A DNA stretch of 64,000 bases from Streptomyces sp. NBC_00370. GTDB lineage: Bacteria; Actinomycetota; Actinomycetes; Streptomycetales; Streptomycetaceae. Position numbers and translations under genes: made by a program. Positions within the stretch are counted from its first letter, which is position 1. Each line of letters starts with the position of its first letter. The stretch lies in assembly GCF_036084755.1 (NCBI RefSeq), contig NZ_CP107968.1:7262001-7326000 (forward strand). Reading direction: 5' to 3'. The notes under the pieces were generated by a model. The model had not been told where the DNA came from. It made no database searches and saw only the letters and a program-made list of their open reading frames with translations. Below, one piece after another: positions 44,474-53,356 of this stretch.

Positions 44474-45211
44474 ATGACGCAACGATCGTCGGTGCAGCGA
44501 TCGGTCACCGAACTCCTACCCGGTCCGTTGCAGGTGGGAACACCTGCGTCCGGCGGCTGGCGCATTCTGATCGTGGAGAGCGACACCGCCGACGCCTGCG
44601 CGCTGGAGGAAGGGCTGCGCAGACACGGCCATGAGGTGGCGGCGGTGGACCGGGGCAGCCTGGCCCTGGAGGCGCACGAGAGCGTGGATCTCGTCCTGCT
44701 CGACCTCGAACTGCCGGACCTGGACGGGCTGGAGGTCTGCAAGGCCATCCGCTCCGTCAGCTGCGTCCCGATGATCGTCGTCACCGCACGCGGCTCCGAA
44801 CTGGACCGGGTGCTGGGACTTCAGGCGGGGGCCGACGACTATCTGGTGAAGCCGTACGGCTTCCGCGAGCTGATGGCCCGTATCGAGGCGGTCATGAGAC
44901 GGGTGAGCACCCAGCGCAGACTGGGGCACGCGATAGACCACGGTCCGCTGCACATAGACGTCAACTCCCGTGAAGTCAGCGTGGACGGCCAGGGCGTGGG
45001 GCTGACCCGCAAGGAGTTCGACCTGCTGTGCCTGCTCGCCTCGCACCCCGACACCGTCATCTCGCGCAAACGCCTGTTGCAACAGGTCTGGGGCGACTCG
45101 TGGTCCCGGCGGACGGTGGACACCCATGTCAGCAGTCTGCGCGGGAAACTCGGCGGAAGCGGCTGGATCATCACCGTACGCGGTGTGGGGTTCAAGCTCG
45201 GAAACGCCTGA
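44474..45211 (+). CDS. OmpR/PhoB-family response regulator (orphan, JadR1/LndI-like candidate)
   Basis: 245 residues from ATG 44474, preceded by GGGGGAG; an in-frame GTG at 44426 would add 16 residues but cover the inverted repeat. Receiver about 29-143: ILIVESD, phosphoacceptor Asp77 in VLLDLELPDLDGLEV, then VTARG and the Lys in LVKPYG. The second acidic residue of the usual ED/DD pair is Ser (VES). C-terminal winged helix about 155-245 (LTRKEFDLLCLLASHP, RRTVDTHVSSLRGKL). No sensor kinase is adjacent. Angucycline clusters often have such an OmpR-type activator (JadR1, LndI), so it may control the polyketide genes. Confidence 0.85.
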   Translation: MTQRSSVQRSVTELLPGPLQVGTPASGGWRILIVESDTADACALEEGLRRHGHEVAAVDRGSLALEAHESVDLVLLDLELPDLDGLEVCKAIRSVSCVPMIVVTARGSELDRVLGLQAGADDYLVKPYGFRELMARIEAVMRRVSTQRRLGHAIDHGPLHIDVNSREVSVDGQGVGLTRKEFDLLCLLASHPDTVISRKRLLQQVWGDSWSRRTVDTHVSSLRGKLGGSGWIITVRGVGFKLGNA

Positions 45212-45222
45212 ATTCCGTTTCC
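45200..45222 (+). terminator. Short hairpin at the end of the response regulator gene
   Basis: GGAAACG (45200-45206) pairs with CGTTTCC (45216-45222) around a 9-nt loop that contains the stop codon. Weak to moderate terminator candidate. Confidence 0.4.
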
Positions 45223-45397
45223 CGCGTTCCCCGATCTTGCGTTGTTCATAACCGCCGTCCGGGACAGCGGGATTCACTTGGCCCGAGTGGTTAATAAGGA
45301 GAGCTCGGGAGAGCGGACCGCCGGCCGGGACCCGGTTCCGGAACCGCACCCCGGCAGGGTCAGGCACGGATCGTCGGCGCCGCGCATACTCGGATCC

Positions 45398-46309
45398 ATG
45401 AACAAGCACGGGCAGCTCGCCGCCTTCCTCCAGGCCCGCCGGAGCCAGTTGCGCCCCGAGGACGTCGGGTTGCGGACCTACGGCGAGCGGCGCCGGGTGC
45501 CGGGGCTGCGGCGTGAGGAACTGGCGATGCTGGCGGGAGTCAGCGTCCCCTACTACACACGCCTGGAGCAGGGCCGGTCCCACAACGCCTCGCCCGAGGT
45601 GCTCGACGCCATCGCCGGCGCTCTGCGCCTGCGGGAGCCCGAGCGCTCCCATCTCCATGAACTGGCGCGGGCCCCGAAGGGCCGGCGACCCGCCGGCCGG
45701 GTACGTCCCGAACGCGTCACCCCGGCGACCAGGGCCCTGCTGGCGGCCGTCGAGGGCACGCCCGCCGTCGTCCTCGGCCGGCGCACCGACGTCCTGGCCT
45801 GGAACCGCCAGGGCCACGCGCTGTTCGCCGGCCATCTCGACCCGGACAGCCCCGACGACCCCGAACGACGCCCGAACATGGCCAGGTTGGTCTTCCTGGA
45901 CGCGCACACCCGCGAGCTGTACGCGGACTGGCCCGCCAAGGCCAAGGCCGTGGTGGGCAATCTGCGGCTGACCGCCGGCCGTCACCCGGACGATCCGCCG
46001 CTGGCCGCACTGATCGGCGAACTGACCATGCGCAGCACGGTGTTCACCACGATGTGGGCCGATCACCGGATCGTGCCCTGCGATGTCGCGGAGTACGAGA
46101 TGCGGCATCCGCTGATCGGATCGCTGACGGTCAGTCAGCAGACCCTGCAGAGCCCGCAGGGGACAGGCCCTGCCTTGGTGGTGGCCACGGCGGAACCCGG
46201 TTCCCCGTCCGCCACGGCCCTGACCCTGCTCGCCCACGCCACCGCTCCCACCGCGCCCGTCGCACCGCGGGAACCGGCCCGTGGCGACGCCGAACACCGC
46301 GCCGCCTGA
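45398..46309 (+). CDS. XRE-family regulator with MmyB-like ligand-binding domain
   Basis: 303 residues from ATG 45398. N-terminal helix-turn-helix about 5-75 (RVPGLRREELAMLAGVSVPYYTRLEQGR), the form shared by a large actinobacterial family. C-terminal MmyB-like PAS domain from about 100 (VLGRRTDVLAWNRQGHALF, NMARLVFLDAHTRELYADWP). In other members that domain binds a fatty acid. It probably regulates nearby genes, such as the secreted protein 75 bp downstream. Confidence 0.93.
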   Translation: MNKHGQLAAFLQARRSQLRPEDVGLRTYGERRRVPGLRREELAMLAGVSVPYYTRLEQGRSHNASPEVLDAIAGALRLREPERSHLHELARAPKGRRPAGRVRPERVTPATRALLAAVEGTPAVVLGRRTDVLAWNRQGHALFAGHLDPDSPDDPERRPNMARLVFLDAHTRELYADWPAKAKAVVGNLRLTAGRHPDDPPLAALIGELTMRSTVFTTMWADHRIVPCDVAEYEMRHPLIGSLTVSQQTLQSPQGTGPALVVATAEPGSPSATALTLLAHATAPTAPVAPREPARGDAEHRAA

Positions 46310-46384
46310 ACCGAGTTCCGCACCCCTGTCCCTACCGTCCCGCCGCACCGCGGCTGACGCCTGCCCGAAAACAAGTGAGGAATC

Positions 46385-47365
46385 ATGACCGAGCGACGTA
46401 CCAAGATCACCACATCGGCCGTCCTGGCGGCCGTGGCCGTCCTCGCGGCGGTGGCCCCTGTCGGCTCCGCCGCTGCGACAACGCGCCCGAGTCCACTGGC
46501 GGATGTCCGGATCGCCGCCCACTTCGACCTCTCGGCCGGGCAGATGCCGGAGAACGTCGCCCTGCTGCCCGACGGCTCGGCCGACGTCACCTTCGCCGGC
46601 GGCCGTCAAGTGGCGCGGGTGAGCGCGCACGGTACGACGCGCGTCCTGGCGACCCTGCCCGCGCCCGCCGACGGCGGAGTCGGCACGCCCGTCCTCGGCT
46701 TCCCGCTCACCACCGGCATCGTCCACACCCCGGACGGCACCGTGTACGTGCTGTACGCGACCGGTACCGCCGATCTGACGGGGCTGTGGCGGCTGAGCCC
46801 GGGACAGGCGCCGCGAAGGATCGCCGCGCTGCCCGCCGACGGGCTGCCCAACGGGCTGGCCCTGGACGCACGCGGCAAGCAGCTCTACATCACCGATTCG
46901 GTGCTCGGCGTCGTCTGGACCGTCCCCGTCACCGGCGGCGTCCCCATCGCGTGGTCCACGGCCCCCGAACTCGCCTCGGCCGGCTTCCTCGGGGCCAACG
47001 GCGCGAAGGTGCACGACGGCGCCCTGTGGGTGTCCAACCTCGACCGGGGCACGCTCCTGCGCATACCGATCCGCCCCGGAAACCGGGCGGGGGCGCCCCA
47101 GCTCAGGGCGTCAGGCCTGGCCGGCATCGACGACTTCGCCTTCACCGGCCGCGGCGACGACGTACTGGCCGCGCTCAACGGTCCGAACGGTGTCGTGAGG
47201 ATCACGTCCGACGGCAGCAGCTCCACCGTCCTCGACGCCGCCGACGGGCTCCAGAACCCCACCTCCGTGGCGCTGCGCGGCGACGAGGTGTACGTACTGA
47301 GCGCCGCCTACACGACGGCCACCGACCCCAACCTCCTGCGCGCGCGCCTGCGCGGCCACCGGTAG
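46385..47365 (+). CDS. Secreted SMP-30/NHL-like beta-propeller protein
   Basis: 326 residues. Signal peptide: basic start, hydrophobic VLAAVAVLAAVAPVGSAAA, cleavage near residue 31. The mature part has repeated beta-blade units (MPENVALLPDGSADVTF, GIVHTPDGTVYVLYAT, LPNGLALDARGKQLYITD), as in SMP-30/gluconolactonase-like propellers. Substrate unknown. In Streptomyces such genes commonly follow an XRE/MmyB regulator, as here. Confidence 0.85.
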   Translation: MTERRTKITTSAVLAAVAVLAAVAPVGSAAATTRPSPLADVRIAAHFDLSAGQMPENVALLPDGSADVTFAGGRQVARVSAHGTTRVLATLPAPADGGVGTPVLGFPLTTGIVHTPDGTVYVLYATGTADLTGLWRLSPGQAPRRIAALPADGLPNGLALDARGKQLYITDSVLGVVWTVPVTGGVPIAWSTAPELASAGFLGANGAKVHDGALWVSNLDRGTLLRIPIRPGNRAGAPQLRASGLAGIDDFAFTGRGDDVLAALNGPNGVVRITSDGSSSTVLDAADGLQNPTSVALRGDEVYVLSAAYTTATDPNLLRARLRGHR

Positions 47366-47436
47366 GGCCGCTCGTTCGCATCAGGCCGCCGGTACGGCCC
47401 GCGGTACGGCCCCCGGTAGGGCCCCCGGTAGGGCCC
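47359..47436. repeat. Imperfect 12-bp tandem repeats between convergent genes
   Basis: Four contiguous units of CCGGTACGGCCC or CCGGTAGGGCCC (47389-47436), with a further similar unit (47359-47370) that includes the stop of the beta-propeller gene. The repeat lies between two convergent genes and may help end transcription. Confidence 0.75.
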
Positions 47437-47444
47437 CCGCGGGG

Positions 47445-47873
47445 TCACGAGGCGAGCGTCGCCCGGATGAGCTTGCCCCCCTCGGGGAGCGGGACGACCG
47501 CCACGTCGGCCAGCCGCCGCACCAGCGGCCAGCCGTATCCGCCGGGCAGCCAGTCGGGCCCCCGGCCGCCGGACCCGTGGTCCCTGACCGACGGTGCGGT
47601 CGCGCTCGCGTCCCGTACCGTCACCTCGACCAGGCCGTCCCCCGCGGTGATCCGCATCGCTGTCACGCCCCCGGCGTGCCGGATCGCGTTGGTCACCAGC
47701 TCGGACACGACCAGCAGGATGTCCCCGAGCGTGCGCGAGGACACCGGTGGCTCATAATGCGCCAGAAATTCGCCGGTCAGCGCGCGTGCCTCGGCGGCGC
47801 TGGCCGGGAGCGCGTCGATCCATCTCAGCGCGCCGGCGACGGCATTGTCGGCTCCGTCGTCAACCGTTGTCAT
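47445..47873 (-). CDS. RsbW-like ATP-binding protein (anti-sigma/kinase type)
   Basis: 142 residues from ATG 47873; a longer upstream frame is open but non-homologous. GHKL ATPase features: N-box ELVTNAIRHAGG and a G-box-like GGYGWPLVRRL at the end. Single-domain proteins of this kind in Streptomyces phosphorylate STAS antagonists or bind sigma factors. Divergent from the phosphatase at 48148 with 274 bp between, which must hold both promoters. Confidence 0.9.
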   Translation of the reverse strand: MTTVDDGADNAVAGALRWIDALPASAAEARALTGEFLAHYEPPVSSRTLGDILLVVSELVTNAIRHAGGVTAMRITAGDGLVEVTVRDASATAPSVRDHGSGGRGPDWLPGGYGWPLVRRLADVAVVPLPEGGKLIRATLAS

Positions 47874-48147
47874 TGGGCCTGCACCCCCGTACGCGGCTGG
47901 GCTCTCTGGCGTGCGTCTGCCCTCGTGGTGCCGGGTCAAGCCTGCGGGTCCTGACCGGCCGTGAGCGTCGCACGGTGCCAGTGTGCTCGAATCCGGCCTC
48001 CGGTCCTGCCGCTTTGCGACAACTCGTGGCGGTACCGGGGGCCCGGGGCTGTTCTCGGACCGTGGCCGGAATGATGCTCCGGTTGTCGCATATGCTTCCG
48101 GCCGAAACGACGTCTTCCGCCGACGTCGTCTGCTGAGGGGGTGGAGT

Positions 48148-49419
48148 GTGGCCGAGCTGCCCACGGGCGTCTCGGCGCGTCCCGGACGGCGCCGCCGTGA
48201 CGTGGCGCTGCCCGGCGTGCCGGCTCAGGACGTCACCGCTGTACGCGGCTCCGTACGGGCCGTGGACGCCGTGCTGCTGCTGGTCGAGGACGACGCGGGC
48301 GACGCGCTCCTCGTCGAGGAGATGCTCGCCGACAGCGACCTGGAGTCCACCCTCACCTGGTGCAAGACGCTGGCGGAGGCCCAGGGGTTCCTGCTGACCT
48401 GCCCCCAGCCGGTCTGTGTGCTGCTCGACCTCCATCTGCCGGACGTCCACGGGGTGGACGCCGTCACCCGCATCGTGCGCAGCGCGCCGGACGCCGCCAT
48501 CGTCGTCCTGACCGGCATGGCCGAGGGTGAGACGGGGCTGCAGGCCGTGGCGACCGGCGCCCAGGACTATCTCGTCAAGGGCAGGCTCGACCCGGAGACC
48601 CTGAGCAGAGCCGTCCGCTACGCCCTCCAGCGCAAGCAGGTCGAGCGGGCCACAGCGGCGCTGCGGGCCAACGAACTGATGGCCCAGGAGAACGCCCGGC
48701 TCGAACGCGGTCTGCTGCCCGTGCCGCTGCTGCGCGGCGAGGACTTCGGCGCCATCGCCCGGTACGAGCCGGGCCGCGTCCACGGACTGCTCAGCGGGGA
48801 CTTCTACGACGTCGTGCAGACGGCCGACGGCAGCGTGCACGCCGTCATCGGTGACGTGTCGGGCCACGGCGCCGCCGAGGCCGCCCTCGGGGTGTGTCTG
48901 CGGGTCGCCTGGCGCACCGCCGTGCTGTGCGGCACCCAGCCGCTGGAACAGGTCCGGCTGCTGGAGGAGATACTGGTCGCCGAGCGCACCGACCATCATC
49001 TTTTCGCCACGGTCACCTCACTCGTGTTCCCGCCGGGCCGCCACGAGGTGCGGGTCGTCCGCGCCGGCCACCCGGGGCTGCTCGTACGGCACGGGACATC
49101 GGTGAACTGGGAGGAACCGCACGTGGGCATGGCGCTCGGGCTGATGCCCGGCATGGGCCGCTGGACCGAGGCGGTGCTGCCGCTGCCGCCCGACGGGTCG
49201 GTGGTCCTCTTCACCGACGGCCTCTTCGAGGGGCGTACGAGCCCCACCACGCGGCTCGGCGAGGACGGTCTGCTGGAACTGGCCCGCCGGCACGGCGAGC
49301 TGCCCGCGCAGGCCTTCGTGGACGCCCTGGTCGAAGGGGCGGCCCGCGGGGCCGCGCCTTACGGGGGACTCGCCGACGACGTGGCCGTGCTCCACCTCGG
49401 CTGGGACGATGCCCTATGA
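48148..49419 (+). CDS. Response regulator with SpoIIE/RsbU-type PP2C phosphatase domain
   Basis: 423 residues from GTG 48148. Receiver about 40-160 (LLLVEDDAGDALL, CVLLDLHLPDVHG, phosphoacceptor in LLDL, YLVKGRL), a helical linker, then PP2C about 215-420 with intact metal-binding Asp motifs (LSGDFYD, IGDVSGHG, FTDGLFEG, DDVAVL). Phosphorylation of the receiver should control dephosphorylation of an STAS antagonist. It overlaps the kinase gene by 4 bp (ATGA), so the kinase is a likely partner. Confidence 0.93.
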   Translation: MAELPTGVSARPGRRRRDVALPGVPAQDVTAVRGSVRAVDAVLLLVEDDAGDALLVEEMLADSDLESTLTWCKTLAEAQGFLLTCPQPVCVLLDLHLPDVHGVDAVTRIVRSAPDAAIVVLTGMAEGETGLQAVATGAQDYLVKGRLDPETLSRAVRYALQRKQVERATAALRANELMAQENARLERGLLPVPLLRGEDFGAIARYEPGRVHGLLSGDFYDVVQTADGSVHAVIGDVSGHGAAEAALGVCLRVAWRTAVLCGTQPLEQVRLLEEILVAERTDHHLFATVTSLVFPPGRHEVRVVRAGHPGLLVRHGTSVNWEEPHVGMALGLMPGMGRWTEAVLPLPPDGSVVLFTDGLFEGRTSPTTRLGEDGLLELARRHGELPAQAFVDALVEGAARGAAPYGGLADDVAVLHLGWDDAL

Positions 49420-51002
49420 GTCTGTGGAGCACCGCGCGCACGCGGCTCTCCGTCCAGGGCTGGGTCTGGCTGATCCTCGCGGCCATGGTGCTGGTCGTCT
49501 CCTGCTGCGCCGCCGTCGGCAGCGTGCTGCTGTCCCGTACGAACGAGCGCACCGCACAGCTCGTGGACCACATCCAGCCCGCCCGCTCCGCCGTCTTCCA
49601 GCTGCAGAAGTCGCTGCTCGACCAGGAGACCGGCGTACGCGGCTTCGCGCTCACCGCCGAACCCTCCTTCCTCCAGCCCTACCAGCAGGGCCGCAAGGAC
49701 GAGCAGCGGTTCACCGCCAACGTCGCGCGCTTCGTGGCCGGCGACCCGAGGTCCGAGGCCGACCTCGCCGGTATCACCAAGGCGGCGGCCGACTGGCGCA
49801 GCCAGGTGGCCGAGCCGCTGATCACCTCCGTGCGGACCCGGGGCGCCGAAGCCGCCTCGGCCGAGCAGCTCACCCGCAGCAAGACGACCTTCGACACGCT
49901 GCGCCGCCGGTTCACCCTGCAGGAGGACCACCTCGACGCCGCCAGGGACACCGCGCGCGCCGAACTCAACCACGCGCGCGGGGTCAGCGACGCGCTGTTC
50001 CTCACGATGCTGGCTGTCTTCGTCGTCGCCGTCGTGGGCCTCGGCCTCGTCGTGCACCGGATGGTCGGCCGGCCGCTGAGCGCGCTGCGCGCCGCGTCCG
50101 ACGGGGTGCGCGCGGGCGCCTTCGACCGGCGTATCACCGTCCTCGGCCCCTCCGACGTACGGGCGGTCGGCGCCGCCGTCGAGGACATGCGCGGCCGGCT
50201 CGCCGACGAACTCGCCGTCACCCAGGCGCGCGAGGCACTGCTCGGCGAACAGGCCGAGGAGCTGCGCCGCTCGAACTCGGAGCTGGAGCAGTTCGCCTAC
50301 GTCGCCTCGCACGACCTCCAGGAGCCGCTGCGCAAGGTCGCCTCGTTCTGCCAGCTGCTGGAGAAGCGGTACGGCGAACAGCTCGACGGCCGCGGCAAGC
50401 AGTACATCGACTTCGCCGTCGACGGCGCCAAGCGGATGCAGGTCCTCATCAACGACCTGCTCACCTTCTCCCGGGTCGGCCGGGTCCTCGAGGCGTGGCA
50501 GACGGTCTCGCTGGACATGGCCCTCGACCGGGCGCTCGGCAACCTCGGCCTGATCATCGAGGAGGCGGAGGTCACCGTGGTCAGGGAGGAGCCGCTGCCC
50601 GAGGTGAGCGGTGACCCGACCACCCTCGCGATGCTCTGGCAGAACCTCGTCGGCAACGCGATAAAATTCCGCAGGGCCGACGAGCCGTCCGTGATCACCG
50701 TCGGCTGTGTCCGCGAGGAGGACGACTGGCATCTGAGCGTCACCGACAACGGCATCGGGGTCGCTCCGGAATTCGCCGAGAAGGTCTTCGTCATCTTCCA
50801 GCGGCTGCACGCCAGGGACGAGTACGAGGGGACGGGCATCGGTCTCGCCCTGTGCCGGAAGATCGTCGAGTTCCACGGTGGCAGGATCTGGCTGGAGTCC
50901 GTGCCGGAGGGTGGCACGCGTATCCACTTCACCGTCCCCGTCGAGCCCGACCGCAGCAAAACGACCGAACTTCTCACCACCCTGCCGGGAGCCGCCACGT
51001 GA
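49416..51002 (+). CDS. Membrane histidine kinase with CHASE3 and HAMP domains
   Basis: 528 residues. Two membrane segments (about 13-40 and 193-213) enclose an extracytoplasmic CHASE3 domain (SLLDQETGVRGFALT). HAMP about 213-265, HisKA with His299 in YVASHDLQEPLRKV, and HATPase about 400-510 with N-box WQNLVGNAIKFR and GTGIGLALCRKI. Phytochrome-kinase-like type. Lies between two receiver proteins, both translationally coupled. Confidence 0.95.
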   Translation: MSLWSTARTRLSVQGWVWLILAAMVLVVSCCAAVGSVLLSRTNERTAQLVDHIQPARSAVFQLQKSLLDQETGVRGFALTAEPSFLQPYQQGRKDEQRFTANVARFVAGDPRSEADLAGITKAAADWRSQVAEPLITSVRTRGAEAASAEQLTRSKTTFDTLRRRFTLQEDHLDAARDTARAELNHARGVSDALFLTMLAVFVVAVVGLGLVVHRMVGRPLSALRAASDGVRAGAFDRRITVLGPSDVRAVGAAVEDMRGRLADELAVTQAREALLGEQAEELRRSNSELEQFAYVASHDLQEPLRKVASFCQLLEKRYGEQLDGRGKQYIDFAVDGAKRMQVLINDLLTFSRVGRVLEAWQTVSLDMALDRALGNLGLIIEEAEVTVVREEPLPEVSGDPTTLAMLWQNLVGNAIKFRRADEPSVITVGCVREEDDWHLSVTDNGIGVAPEFAEKVFVIFQRLHARDEYEGTGIGLALCRKIVEFHGGRIWLESVPEGGTRIHFTVPVEPDRSKTTELLTTLPGAAT

Positions 51003-51442
51003 CCACCCGCATGCAGTCCATCGAGGTACTCCTGGTCGAGGACGACGCAGGCGACGAGCTGATGACGCGTGAGGCGTTCGAGGACAACAAGATCCGCAAC
51101 ACCCTGCATGTGGTGCGCGACGGCGAAGAGGCGCTGGACTTCCTGTACCGGCGGGGCGACCACACGGACGCGGTGCGCCCCGACCTCATCCTGCTCGACC
51201 TCAACCTGCCGAGGTACGACGGGCGGCAGGTCCTGGAGAAGATCAAGACGGACCCCGAGCTGGCGCTGATCCCGGTCGTCGTGCTGACCACGTCGTCGGC
51301 CGAGGAAGACATCCTGCGCAGCTACAAACTGCATGCCAACGCGTACGTGACGAAGCCGGTCGACCTCGACCAGTTCATCGCGGCGGTCCGGCAGATCGAC
51401 GAATTCTTCGTCACCGTGGTCCGGCTCCCGGGCCGCCAGTGA
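50999..51442 (+). CDS. Single-domain response regulator (Rcp1-like)
   Basis: 147 residues from GTG 50999 (4-bp overlap with the kinase). VLLVEDDAGDELM, phosphoacceptor Asp67 in LILLDLNLP, VVLTTSS and AYVTKPVDL. No output domain. The Rcp1 subfamily normally serves phytochrome-type kinases, in agreement with the neighbouring kinase. It could act as phosphate carrier or competitor to the receiver-PP2C protein. Confidence 0.93.
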   Translation: MTTRMQSIEVLLVEDDAGDELMTREAFEDNKIRNTLHVVRDGEEALDFLYRRGDHTDAVRPDLILLDLNLPRYDGRQVLEKIKTDPELALIPVVVLTTSSAEEDILRSYKLHANAYVTKPVDLDQFIAAVRQIDEFFVTVVRLPGRQ

Positions 51443-51550
51443 ACCCCTTCACGAAACCCGTGGGCATATCCACGGCGTGTGAGGGCAGAAGGGCAACCGG
51501 AGCAGGGGGTCCCCGATCACTCTCACCGGTGCCGGGCAGGGCAGGAGCGA

Positions 51551-52018
51551 ATGAACGAACAGATCACTATCGGCGCGGAGTACGCGCCCACCGCGGCGGA
51601 TTCTGTGCAGCCTTTGCGACGAGCGGCTCAATTCAGTGGCGAACCGGGATGCATAGCCGAGGCCCGGCAGCTGACCGTGCGCTTCCTCCAGCAGCTGGAG
51701 GCGGAGTGGCTCGCCGAACTCGGCGGCCGTACCCGTGACGATCTGCTCCTGGTGGTCAGCGAACTGGTCACCAACGCGGAGCGGCACAGCCATGGCCCGT
51801 ACCTGCTGGAGCTCGAAGGCACGGACCGGCATGTCACGGTCACGGTGTACGACAGCAGCGCCACCCTGCCGCGCCGCTACGAGCAGGACCCCAGCAGGCT
51901 CGGCGGCCACGGCATGGAGATCGTCCACGCGCTGAGCGACCGGCTGAGCGCCGAGCGCGTCCCGGTGGGCAAGCGCGTCCAGGCCGTCTTCGACCTGGAG
52001 CGCCGCCGCAAGGCCTGA
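51551..52018 (+). CDS. RsbW-like ATP-binding protein
   Basis: 155 residues from ATG 51551 (RBS CAGGAG). GHKL core: LLLVVSELVTNAERHSHGP, VYDSS and GGHGMEIVHALSD. Second of three such proteins within 8 kb. It is convergent to the GAF-PP2C gene with only 30 bp between. A weak hairpin (CCGTGG/CCACGG, 51458-51475) lies upstream. Confidence 0.88.
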   Translation: MNEQITIGAEYAPTAADSVQPLRRAAQFSGEPGCIAEARQLTVRFLQQLEAEWLAELGGRTRDDLLLVVSELVTNAERHSHGPYLLELEGTDRHVTVTVYDSSATLPRRYEQDPSRLGGHGMEIVHALSDRLSAERVPVGKRVQAVFDLERRRKA

Positions 52019-52048
52019 GCCGGGCTCTCAGGCGGCTGCCGGCCCCGG

Positions 52049-53278
52049 TCAGCTGTCGAGCGCCCCTGGGCCGCCGTACGGGTGCATGTCGCCGCTCGTA
52101 CCGTCGTCCTTCCTGCCGAACCAGTCCAGGCACAGGACGAGGGCGTCGTCGAGGGACTCGGCGTCCCGGTGCTCCGCCAGCTCCCGCAGGACCGCGCGCG
52201 GCACCATCGGCGCGGGCAGCAGGCTCGTGGAGTTGATCGCCCGGCTCAGCGCGCGGTCCCCGTACAGCTCCCCGCGCGGCGAGACTGCCGCGTAGACGCC
52301 GTCGCTCACGAACAGCAGCCGGTCGCCCGGCTCGACCTGGAACGTCTGCGCCACATAGTCCGACTCCTCGAACATGCCGAGCGGCAGCTGCGCCTCCAGC
52401 TCGACGCGCTCCACGTTCTTGCCGCGCTGGCGCCACAGCTGCGGGGAGCCCGCGTCCACCGCCTCCACCTGGCCGGTGGCCAGTTCGAAGCGCAGCAGCA
52501 GCGTCGAGACGTGGGAGGCGCCCCTGTGCTGCTCGTACAGGGCCTGATCGGCCAGCGCCGCCTGGTCGGCGATGCCGATCCCGGCCCTGCGGGCGTTGCG
52601 CAGGGCGTTGACCGCGAGGTTGGTGAGCAGCGAGGCCTGGATGCCCTCACCCATGCCGTTGGTCACCGCGAGGGTCAGCGTCTCGGCGTCGGCCGACCAG
52701 TCGAAGTTGTCGCCGTGGATCGCGTACGCGGGCTCCAGCTGGGCGCCCAGGGCGTACTCCTGCGCCGCGCAGGCCCGCGCGGGCAGCAGCTCCCACTGCA
52801 TCTCGGCGGCCAGCGTCAGCCGGTTCACCCGGCGCGCCCGCCGGTAGAGGTCCGTGTCGCGCTCGGCCACCAGGATCTCGTGGCCCAGCAGCTCGGCGAC
52901 CTCGGTCAGCTCCTCGGTGGTCGCCGCCGTCGAGCGGTCGGCCGGCAGCCGCACGGTCAGGATCCCCAGCCGCTCGCCGCGCACGGTGACCGGCAGATGG
53001 TGGTCGACGGCGTCCTTGTGCCTGACCTCCCGCTCGCTCGGCTCCTGGCTGCCGAAGGCGCGCCCCTCGGGCGTGTTGTTCAACGAGAGGGCCTCGTCGG
53101 GGCGGTCGGCGGGAATGCCGCCGCCGACCGGCTGGAGCACCGTGAGCCCGTAGTCGACCAGGTGCAGTTGTACGGATGTCGCCCCGTACGCGGCTTCGAG
53201 CACCCCGCGTACGGCCTCCACCAGGGCGTGCGGCGCCGCCGTGCGCACCGCTCTCTCCACATCCGCGAGTACAGTCAC
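52049..53278 (-). CDS. GAF-SpoIIE-type PP2C phosphatase, divergent metal site
   Basis: 409 residues. GAF-like sensor about 10-145 (HALVEAVRGVLEAAYGATSVQLHLVD), then PP2C about 150-395. The first metal Asp is present in GDNFDW, but the usual GDVxGHG reads TNGMGEG, so Asp is replaced by Asn207. The last motif is DDALVL. Activity may be altered or lost. Divergent from a MarR gene with 78 bp between. Confidence 0.85.
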   Translation of the reverse strand: MTVLADVERAVRTAAPHALVEAVRGVLEAAYGATSVQLHLVDYGLTVLQPVGGGIPADRPDEALSLNNTPEGRAFGSQEPSEREVRHKDAVDHHLPVTVRGERLGILTVRLPADRSTAATTEELTEVAELLGHEILVAERDTDLYRRARRVNRLTLAAEMQWELLPARACAAQEYALGAQLEPAYAIHGDNFDWSADAETLTLAVTNGMGEGIQASLLTNLAVNALRNARRAGIGIADQAALADQALYEQHRGASHVSTLLLRFELATGQVEAVDAGSPQLWRQRGKNVERVELEAQLPLGMFEESDYVAQTFQVEPGDRLLFVSDGVYAAVSPRGELYGDRALSRAINSTSLLPAPMVPRAVLRELAEHRDAESLDDALVLCLDWFGRKDDGTSGDMHPYGGPGALDS

Positions 53279-53356
53279 TTTCGTTCAGGCCTTCTTCGTC
53301 CAGGGGCGGATCCGTCCGGGCTGACAAAGGCCCGTGCCGGATGAAAGAGTGGATCG

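Noticed and set aside
45212..45397. Possible tRNA-like sequence (GGCCCGAGTGGTTAA) before the XRE gene
   Set aside because: No acceptor stem, anticodon loop or T-loop could be assembled around it.
47874..48164. N-terminal extension of the RsbW-like ATPase to 48164
   Set aside because: The extra 97 residues are Arg/Ser/Pro-rich without homology and would cover the divergent promoter and start of the receiver-PP2C gene.
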